Position numbers and translations under genes: made by a program. This document shows positions 58,603 through 64,000 of a DNA stretch of 64,000 nucleotides, in pieces. Source of the DNA: Aalborgiella sp040079635 (GTDB taxonomy: Bacteria; Pseudomonadota; Gammaproteobacteria; Burkholderiales; Burkholderiaceae_C); NCBI GenBank assembly GCA_040079635.1, contig JBEBJY010000007.1, forward strand, positions 21,994 through 85,993, written 5' to 3'. Under the pieces are notes generated by a model. It saw only the letters and a program-made list of their open reading frames with translations, was not told the origin of the DNA and made no database searches. Numbering within the stretch: position 1 is the stretch's first letter; every line of letters begins with the position of its first letter.

Positions 58603-59841
58603 TTAACCTAGGACTACCCTTTGGTAGAGTCCGCCTGGCAATCGGGCGACTTGGTCATCCAGCTCAAGCTCCATCAAGCGCACTTGCAAGGTTGCCGCAT
58701 CCCAGCCGGTGCGGGCTACCAAAGCATCTAAACTGACTGGGTCGTAGCCCAACGATTTCACCAAGTCGTCGGGTTCAACAATCGACACTTTCTGATCGGC
58801 ATCATCACTTCCCGCTTTTAGCAACTTGGATGGTGGTACCAAAGGCGGTGTCAGTTGAAGTCTTAACTCTTCTAAAACATCTTGCGCTGATTCCACCAGT
58901 TTTGCCCCTTGCTTGAGCAAAGCGTGGCAGCCGCGAGATTGCGTCGAGTGAATCGAGCCTGGAATGGCAAAGACTTCTTTTCCCTGCTCGTTCGCTAAAC
59001 GCGCGGTGATGAGCGAACCTGATTTCACAGCCGCTTCAACCACCAGTGTGCCCAAGCTGAGCGCAGAAATGATGCGATTCCGTTTTGGGAAGTTGGCTGG
59101 CAAGGGCGGTGTGCCCAAAGGGAATTCGCTGACCATCAAACCATGCTGCACGATACGGTGTGCCAATGCCAGATGTTTGCTCGGGTACACGCGGTCTAGG
59201 CCCGTACCAATCACAGCAATGGTGCAACCATCATCGTTGCCTTGTTGTCCCTCTAGCGCACCTTCATGTGCTGCACCGTCAATTCCGAGCGCCAAACCCG
59301 AGACAACCACCAAACCCGCTTGCGTGAAAGATTGTGCAAACGCATGTGCCGTCGCTAAACCTTGCGGCGTTGGGTTACGGCTACCCACCATAGCAATGCC
59401 ATCTTTGGCGTGTTTGTAAGGTGAGTTACCTTTTAAACCGTCGCGTGCCGTGTTATTTTGGCGATCAAGCTGCCATACCAAATCTACATGGCCTTGCAAA
59501 TACAGCACGAGGGGTGGGTCTTCTATGTTCAGCAGCAAACTGGGATAACGCGGGTCTGCTAATGTCAAAAAGACGCGGTTGTTTTGTCCTGTGACAGGGT
59601 CTAATGTGCCAGCTTCTAGCCAATCCCATGTCGTTTTGAGTTGTGCTTCAAAGTTCTCTGGGATAACTTGCAAGGCTTGCGCCATAGCCGAACTAACGAC
59701 TTGTTTCAGCGCAAGCTGTGGTTGAGTAAATATAGCTTGTGGCAAGCCAAATGCCGTTAACAATTTACGGGCATGCTGGTTGCCCACGCCTGACGTCATG
59801 CACAGCCTAAGCCATGCGGCAAGTTCTTCTCTACTCAGCAA
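58603..59841 (-). CDS. dprA: DNA-processing protein DprA
   Basis: DprA binds incoming single-stranded DNA and loads RecA in natural transformation. This 412-residue protein has the Rossmann-like core with AMVGSRNPTPQGLATAHAFAQ and VVSGLALGIDGAAHEGAL, followed by TIAVIGTGLDRVYPSKH, ISALSLGTLVVEAAVKSGSLITARLANEQGKEVFAIPG, then a C-terminal winged helix (LDALVARTGWDAATLQVRLMELELDDQVARLPGGLYQRV). Its presence does not prove competence. It lies just downstream of the LysM gene on the same strand, as in many Burkholderiales. Confidence 0.96.
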   Translation of the reverse strand: MLSREELAAWLRLCMTSGVGNQHARKLLTAFGLPQAIFTQPQLALKQVVSSAMAQALQVIPENFEAQLKTTWDWLEAGTLDPVTGQNNRVFLTLADPRYPSLLLNIEDPPLVLYLQGHVDLVWQLDRQNNTARDGLKGNSPYKHAKDGIAMVGSRNPTPQGLATAHAFAQSFTQAGLVVVSGLALGIDGAAHEGALEGQQGNDDGCTIAVIGTGLDRVYPSKHLALAHRIVQHGLMVSEFPLGTPPLPANFPKRNRIISALSLGTLVVEAAVKSGSLITARLANEQGKEVFAIPGSIHSTQSRGCHALLKQGAKLVESAQDVLEELRLQLTPPLVPPSKLLKAGSDDADQKVSIVEPDDLVKSLGYDPVSLDALVARTGWDAATLQVRLMELELDDQVARLPGGLYQRVVLG

Positions 59842-59875
59842 TTTAGCAACTTGGCTTAGAAATAATGCGGATTTA

Positions 59876-61120
59876 TCAACGTGGATTAATCAACCAATCA
59901 CCTACACGCACTGCTTGTGTGGCGGTTAATACCAAGGCGTAAGAAACACGCTCAAAAGGGCGGAACACCATCAGTAAACCATTGCGTTCATCTGGTAATT
60001 TGATGTCTTGAAAGCTTGTCCCTGTTTTGTCAACTACGCGCTCGCCATTGGTTTGAATCGCCAGCACATGCCCACGTTCCATGCCATCTTTGGTACCACG
60101 ATTGATAACAACCACTTGGTTTTGCGCCACATTGGCAACCGCACTGCCGTAGACTGACACAATGCGCGCTTCAACTGCACTTACAGGTGCGCGTGGTGTG
60201 TAGGTTAACAATTCCAGTGGTGGCTCAGGCAACAAGCGGTCACCTGTGCGAATTTCCTCTTTGGAGCGAATGATGTCCAAGGTTGCTGGAACAATTTCAG
60301 TTACCGCAGTTTCACCGGCTTTTACTTCTGTACCACGAACAGCAGATACTGATTCACCACGAATCAATTTTGCACGACCCACAAATTGTGCTTCGTAGCC
60401 CAAAATCTCACCCGTACCCGGGTCTTTCAAGGCTGTTGCATTGCGAAAAACTCTGAAATCGAGTGGTTTGCCAGTTGCAATGCTGAGTGCAGACCCATCC
60501 GCACTGCGCGCATAGGCACGGTCACCTTCGCTCAGTAAAACACGGCCTTCTTGCGTGGCGACAAAACGTGGCGCAGCTTCTAAGGTGGCTTCTTCAACAA
60601 TGATGGGCTCAGTCAAAAACGGCTCGATCAAGTTGTTTTGCAAAGTCGGAATCGACGCATCCGGTAAGTTGCTGATGCGGGTGCGCGGCGACAATTTCAC
60701 GGTTTCTAGACTCTCAGCGCCACCGCGTCTGCTACTCAAGCGGGCGCGACCATTGGATTTGTCCAAATACAAGGTTTGACCTGGGTAAATCAAGTGTGGG
60801 TTTTTGATGTCCGCCATGTTCATGCCCCACAGCTCTGGCCAGCGCCACGGGCTTTTGAGGAAGAGCTTAGAAATCGCCCACAGCGTATCGCCACGTTTTA
60901 CCGTGTAGCTGTCTGGCGCATTCGGTGCTAGTTCACTGAGCGCAACGCCATCGTTGGCAACTTGGGTTGCTGTTTTCTGCTGCCCAGGGCTCACAGTCAG
61001 TGGATTGGCCGTTGCCGCCAGCGCGGCAGTCAGCGGTAAGGCTGCGAATAGCGCGCTTGCTAACAACGTGGTTGTTGCGCTAAGTGCTTGAGAATTCAGT
61101 GTTTTGTGCATAAGTAACAT
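59876..61120 (-). CDS. LysM-domain peptidoglycan-binding protein
   Basis: This 414-residue exported protein has a signal peptide (cleaved near ALAATA, about residue 37) and one LysM domain (about residues 73-120: YTVKRGDTLWAISKLFL, RWPELWGMN, IYPGQTLYL). A long C-terminal region follows, with GEVVTEI-like and SAVEARIVSVYGSAVANVAQNQVVVINRGTKDGMERGHVLAI segments. Homologues sit upstream of dprA and opposite def-fmt in many betaproteobacteria, as here. It binds peptidoglycan; the rest is unknown. Two starts are possible (61120 and 61111) and neither has a clear ribosome binding site. Confidence 0.88.
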   Translation of the reverse strand: MLLMHKTLNSQALSATTTLLASALFAALPLTAALAATANPLTVSPGQQKTATQVANDGVALSELAPNAPDSYTVKRGDTLWAISKLFLKSPWRWPELWGMNMADIKNPHLIYPGQTLYLDKSNGRARLSSRRGGAESLETVKLSPRTRISNLPDASIPTLQNNLIEPFLTEPIIVEEATLEAAPRFVATQEGRVLLSEGDRAYARSADGSALSIATGKPLDFRVFRNATALKDPGTGEILGYEAQFVGRAKLIRGESVSAVRGTEVKAGETAVTEIVPATLDIIRSKEEIRTGDRLLPEPPLELLTYTPRAPVSAVEARIVSVYGSAVANVAQNQVVVINRGTKDGMERGHVLAIQTNGERVVDKTGTSFQDIKLPDERNGLLMVFRPFERVSYALVLTATQAVRVGDWLINPR

Positions 61121-61324
61121 TCAATCATTTTCAGCGAATTCGGATAATTCTCTATCGAAATTGCCATAAATGACATCAATTAGTCAGGAATAGTAAAATA
61201 ATTGTTGTCTTTTCCCCTCTACCTCCCCTCAATCGCTCACTGGGGCTCTGGTTTTTTGAGGGGAATGCTCACATATTTAGCCTTTAGTATAGTTTTCACA
61301 CTTTTTTTTGTACTCAATTTAGCC

Positions 61325-61867
61325 ATGTTATTACCCATCCTTTCCTTCCCAGATCCGCGTCTGAACACGGTTGCCAAACCAGTAGCGGAGGTCGATCAGC
61401 GCATTGCAACGCTGATAGCCGACATGCTTGAGACCATGTACGACGCCAAAGGCATTGGCCTGGCTGCGACGCAGGTCAACGTGCACGAGCGCTTGGTGGT
61501 GATTGACGTGTCGGACACGCGTGACGAACCCTTGGTCTTCATCAACCCCGAAATCACTTGGTACAGCCCTGAAAAGCACATTGGTGAGGAGGGCTGCCTG
61601 TCTGTACCCGAAATTTACGACAAAGTCGAACGCGCAGTCGCTGTCAAAGTATCGTATTTAGACGCCAATGGCAAGCCTCAGCAGCTAGAGGCTGAAGACA
61701 TGCTGGCCGTGTGCATTCAGCACGAGCTGGACCATCTGCTGGGCAAGGTGTTTGTCGAGTATTTGTCAAAACTCAAATTCAACCGCATCAAAACCAAAAT
61801 GCTCAAAATCAAGCGTGAAGATGAGAAAGACGCTGAATATGACCAGTTAAGCCGTCCGAAGATGTAA
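61325..61867 (+). CDS. def: Peptide deformylase
   Basis: This 180-residue metalloenzyme removes the N-formyl group from nascent proteins. All three motifs are present: GIGLAATQ, EEGCLSVP (metal-binding Cys) and QHELDHLLG (two His and the catalytic Glu). The ATG at 61325 gives the usual N-terminus (LLPILSFPDPRLNTVAKPV). The frame remains open back to 61202, with a hydrophobic stretch (LTYLAFSIVFTLFFVLNLA), but a membrane leader would be unusual for this cytoplasmic enzyme and was not accepted. fmt follows 19 bases downstream. Confidence 0.96.
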   Translation: MLLPILSFPDPRLNTVAKPVAEVDQRIATLIADMLETMYDAKGIGLAATQVNVHERLVVIDVSDTRDEPLVFINPEITWYSPEKHIGEEGCLSVPEIYDKVERAVAVKVSYLDANGKPQQLEAEDMLAVCIQHELDHLLGKVFVEYLSKLKFNRIKTKMLKIKREDEKDAEYDQLSRPKM

Positions 61868-61886
61868 GTTTTGCGGACAAAATTCA

Positions 61887-62876
61887 ATGAAATTGATCTT
61901 CGCTGGCACGCCAGAATTTGCAAGTAGGGCGATGAAAGCCTTGGTTGATGCAGGGCATGAAGTCGTATTGGTCTTGACCCAACCCGACCGTCCCGCTGGG
62001 CGCGGCATGAAGCTGCAAGCATCGGCTGTCAAGCAATTTGCCCTTGACCACAACATCCCTGTCGCCCAACCACGCAGCCTGCGTTTGGATGGCAAATTCC
62101 CTGAAGAAGCAGCGCTAGGCAAAGCTGCTATCGACAAGGCCATTGCGGACGGCGCAGAGGTGATGATCGTCGCCGCTTACGGTTTGATTCTGCCGCAGTG
62201 GGCGCTCACTTCCCCAAAGTTGGGTTGCTTGAATATCCATGCCTCGTTGCTGCCACGTTGGCGCGGGGCCGCACCGATTCACCGCGCGATCGAAGCGGGC
62301 GATGCCACCACTGGCGTCACCATCATGCAAATGGATGTGGGGCTGGACACCGGCGACATGTTGCTGCGGGACGAATTACCGATTTTAGACACCGATACCA
62401 CCGGCTCTTTGCACGACAAATTGGCCGAAATGGGTGGCGATTTAATCGTCAGAACCTTGGCTGAATTGGCGGGTTTGAAAGCCGTCAAACAGCCCGAAGC
62501 CGGCGTAACTTACGCCCACAAAATTGAGAAATCCGAGGCGCAAATCGACTGGTCGCAAAACGCCGAAGTCATCACCCGCCGCATCCGCGCGTTCAACCCC
62601 TTCCCAGGCGCGGTGACATCGCTCAATGGCGAGCAGATCAAAGTGTGGGGAGCCGAGTTGGGCGATAAAACATTGCTAGAAGCCCATAAAATTGATGGAA
62701 CCTATAAAAATGGTCAAATATTGGCTGTATCCAGCGTATTTATTGCCTGTTCCGCTATGAATAATGTAGTGAATTTGACGGAATTGCAACGCCCAGGCGG
62801 CAAACGTCTCAAAGTGGCGGATTTTGTACGCGGCTTCGATGTACAAGTCGGCATGTGCTTCGGCGAACTGGTTTAA
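61887..62876 (+). CDS. fmt: Methionyl-tRNA formyltransferase carrying a repeat-derived segment
   Basis: This enzyme formylates initiator Met-tRNA. At 329 residues it is slightly longer than E. coli Fmt (315). Seen are IFAGTPEFASRAMKAL, the folate/catalytic region LGCLNIHASLLPRWRGAAPIHRAIEAGD and DTGDMLLRDELPI, then a C-terminal OB-fold tRNA-binding domain. In that domain LAVSSVFIACSAMNNVVN (about 279-296) is encoded by dispersed repeat R13. Its length equals that of the native segment of E. coli Fmt, so the repeat seems to have replaced coding sequence rather than lengthened it. Coupled with def upstream. Confidence 0.95.
   Translation: MKLIFAGTPEFASRAMKALVDAGHEVVLVLTQPDRPAGRGMKLQASAVKQFALDHNIPVAQPRSLRLDGKFPEEAALGKAAIDKAIADGAEVMIVAAYGLILPQWALTSPKLGCLNIHASLLPRWRGAAPIHRAIEAGDATTGVTIMQMDVGLDTGDMLLRDELPILDTDTTGSLHDKLAEMGGDLIVRTLAELAGLKAVKQPEAGVTYAHKIEKSEAQIDWSQNAEVITRRIRAFNPFPGAVTSLNGEQIKVWGAELGDKTLLEAHKIDGTYKNGQILAVSSVFIACSAMNNVVNLTELQRPGGKRLKVADFVRGFDVQVGMCFGELV
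62722..62776 (-). repeat. Dispersed ~50-bp element, copy R13 (inside fmt)
   Basis: CAGCGTATTTATTGCCTGTT followed by CCGCTAT-N6-TGTAGTGAAT. Reverse orientation. A 15-base stretch, GCGTATTTATTGCCT, is identical to R3. Translated in the same frame as R7. Confidence 0.75.
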
Positions 62877-62885
62877 TCGCGGCTT

Positions 62886-63620
62886 ATGTTTTTAAGTCGC
62901 AGCAATTACACCCACCCCGCTTATTTGCAGGGGGCAAAAGACTGTATCCCCATGCTGCCCGGCATGGTGGCGTGGGGGCTGACCATGGGTGTCTCCATGG
63001 TCAACAGCGGCATGAGCGTGGTCGAATCGGTCGCGATGACGCTGCTGGTTTTCGCCGGCAGCTCGCAGCTGGCCGCCATTCCCCTCATCGCCGTGGGTGC
63101 GCCCATGTGGGTGATTTTGCTCACTGGTTTGTGCGTGAACCTGCGCTTCGTGGTTTTCAGCGCGCATTTGCGGCCGTATTTGATGCATTTACCCCGCTGG
63201 AAGCGATTGATAAACGGCTATCTGGTTGCGGATTTAAGCTACGTCCAGTTCGTCAGCAAATTTTCAAAACCGGGCACAACACCAGAGCAGCAACAAGAGC
63301 AAGATGCTTTTTTGGCGGGTAACACAGGCCTAACGTGGGTGGCATGGATGGGCGCTAGCCTGCTGGGCATCGCGCTGGCGCACCAAGTGCCCGTGCATTG
63401 GGGGCTGGGTTTTGCGGGCATTTTGTCTTTGTTGGGTATTTTGTGTTCTTTGGCAACCAGCAAGCTGCGCGTTGTTGCTGCCGTCGTATCTAGCCTAGTT
63501 GCCGTCGTGGCGTATGCTTTGCCGTTGAAGATGAATATTGTCGTTGCCATTTCAGCCGCTGTGGCTATGTGTTTGTTGCTAGACAAAACGCAGCGAACAA
63601 TGCTAAAGAATCCCGCATGA
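62886..63620 (+). CDS. azlC: AzlC family branched-chain amino acid exporter subunit
   Basis: This 244-residue membrane protein has the AzlC signature GAKDCIPMLPGMVAWGLTMGVSMVNSGMSVVESVAMTLLVFAGSSQLAAIPLI, followed by GAPMWVILLTGLCVNLRFVVFSAHLRPYL and several hydrophobic helices (GASLLGIALA; LGFAGILSLLGILCSLA). AzlC and AzlD together export branched-chain amino acids or similar compounds. A hairpin-free 9-base gap separates it from fmt. The downstream azlD start overlaps its stop codon (ATGA), so the two are translationally coupled. Confidence 0.93.
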   Translation: MFLSRSNYTHPAYLQGAKDCIPMLPGMVAWGLTMGVSMVNSGMSVVESVAMTLLVFAGSSQLAAIPLIAVGAPMWVILLTGLCVNLRFVVFSAHLRPYLMHLPRWKRLINGYLVADLSYVQFVSKFSKPGTTPEQQQEQDAFLAGNTGLTWVAWMGASLLGIALAHQVPVHWGLGFAGILSLLGILCSLATSKLRVVAAVVSSLVAVVAYALPLKMNIVVAISAAVAMCLLLDKTQRTMLKNPA

Positions 63621-63958
63621 CCGCCAATATCACCGACGTCTGGACGCTCATCACCATCATCGGCTTGGCGCTGGTCACCGTCATCACGCGTTGCTTTTTC
63701 TTGTATTCCAGCAAATCGTGGCAGTTACCTAATTGGGTGAACCGTGGTTTGCATTACGCCCCCATCGCCGCTTTGTCTGCGGTTATCTTGCCTGAAATTC
63801 TGGTCACGCAAGGGCAGTTGCTCACATCTTGGCACGATGCTAAATTGATCGCTGGTCTGGTTGGCGCAGGCGTTTATTTTTGGCGCAAAAGTGTGCTGCT
63901 CACCATGAGTTTGGGCATGGCGGTGTACCTGCCATTGCACTTGTGGTTGGGCTGGTAG
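63617..63958 (+). CDS. azlD: AzlD family branched-chain amino acid exporter subunit
   Basis: This 113-residue protein has three or four transmembrane helices (VWTLITIIGLALVTVITRCFFLYSSK; LHYAPIAALSAVILPEIL; LIAGLVGAGVYFWRKSVLLTMSLGMAVYLPLHLWLG) and the order typical of AzlD. VNRGLHYAPIAALSAVILPE is the diagnostic part. It is the small partner of AzlC, encoded just upstream with a four-base overlap. No further gene lies between its stop and the end of the window. Confidence 0.92.
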   Translation: MTANITDVWTLITIIGLALVTVITRCFFLYSSKSWQLPNWVNRGLHYAPIAALSAVILPEILVTQGQLLTSWHDAKLIAGLVGAGVYFWRKSVLLTMSLGMAVYLPLHLWLGW

Positions 63959-64000
63959 GGCGATAAGTAAAACGATTACTAAAGCGTCTCATGACGTATT

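Noticed and set aside
61202..61324. Possible membrane leader extending peptide deformylase
   Set aside because: The frame is open and hydrophobic, but deformylase is cytoplasmic and the ATG at 61325 gives the normal N-terminus. The extension is more probably untranslated leader.
1..64000. Defence system, prophage or integrated plasmid
   Set aside because: No integrase, transposase, phage structural, toxin-antitoxin or restriction gene was recognised; the window is ordinary chromosome apart from the dispersed repeats.

Overview
The window looks like part of the chromosome of a betaproteobacterium of the order Burkholderiales, most likely Comamonadaceae (Rhodoferax/Polaromonas-like). The reasons are a class A RNase P RNA with typical betaproteobacterial signature stretches, a DinB with an extra loop near its N-terminus, a polyhydroxyalkanoate granule-type protein, Liv-type transporters tied to beta-oxidation genes, and the rubrerythrin / CCG iron-sulfur protein / DUF3501 trio. 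This is judged from protein and motif recognition only. I see no tRNA, CRISPR array, prophage, transposase or plasmid gene.

Layout. 1-2.8 kb: a partial unknown gene, a UbiA-type prenyltransferase and dinB. 2.8-8.3 kb: an apparent extracytoplasmic-function (ECF) sigma locus. A DUF3034 outer-membrane protein, a secreted truncated haemoglobin, a small membrane protein and a dienoyl-CoA isomerase-like enzyme run forward; a ferritin-like protein and a cytochrome c run backward; then come the sigma factor and its RskA-like anti-sigma factor. The same promoter-like motif (TGAATCC, 16-17 bases, CGTA) precedes three of these units. 8.3-14.8 kb: a mostly reverse-strand block of housekeeping and stress genes (queF, alpha/beta hydrolase, yaaA, a parvulin, bolA, yciB, msrB, selO). 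14.9-31.7 kb: a YXWGXW lipoprotein, then a long forward cluster for import and beta-oxidation of an unidentified carboxylic acid (acyl-CoA ligase, binding protein, LivHMGF, FadB, thiolase, acyl-CoA dehydrogenase, two SDRs, a thioesterase, a double-bond reductase, a GST). 31.7-37.2 kb: a molybdopterin oxidoreductase, an aminopeptidase, and storage-lipid genes (PHA granule-type protein, acyl-CoA-binding protein, wax ester synthase/DGAT). 37.4-43.6 kb: prfC, a HAD phosphatase, small membrane proteins, a Crp-like regulator, an AI-2E-type transporter, a collagen-like lipoprotein and a DUF3309 peptide. 43.6-46.7 kb: rnpB and the rubrerythrin operon. 46.8-53 kb: a lipoprotein, an amino-acid decarboxylase, NfeD/SPFH, an M20 hydrolase and a degenerate DUF2817-like protein. 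53-64 kb: glmU, a Smr protein, yajC-secD-secF, dprA, a LysM protein, def-fmt and azlCD.

The most striking feature is a short dispersed repeat of about 50 bp, with thirteen recognisable copies in both orientations. It has a GCTAT/ATAGC hairpin followed by the core GCAATAAATACGCCGGCTAG. Four copies are intergenic and one covers the start codon of a gene. Eight lie inside open reading frames without breaking them (selO, acyl-CoA dehydrogenase, GST, aminopeptidase, HAD phosphatase, glmU, smr, fmt). In glmU the copy accounts exactly for 17 extra residues relative to E. coli GlmU as I remember it. Copies in the same orientation often share a reading frame and so give related peptides. This resembles the behaviour of Rickettsia palindromic elements and is the best candidate here for something under-described.

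No stretch longer than 300 bases lacks an annotated feature. The longest gene-poor stretches are 42829-43089 (a putative leader or small RNA ending in a terminator) and the rnpB region.
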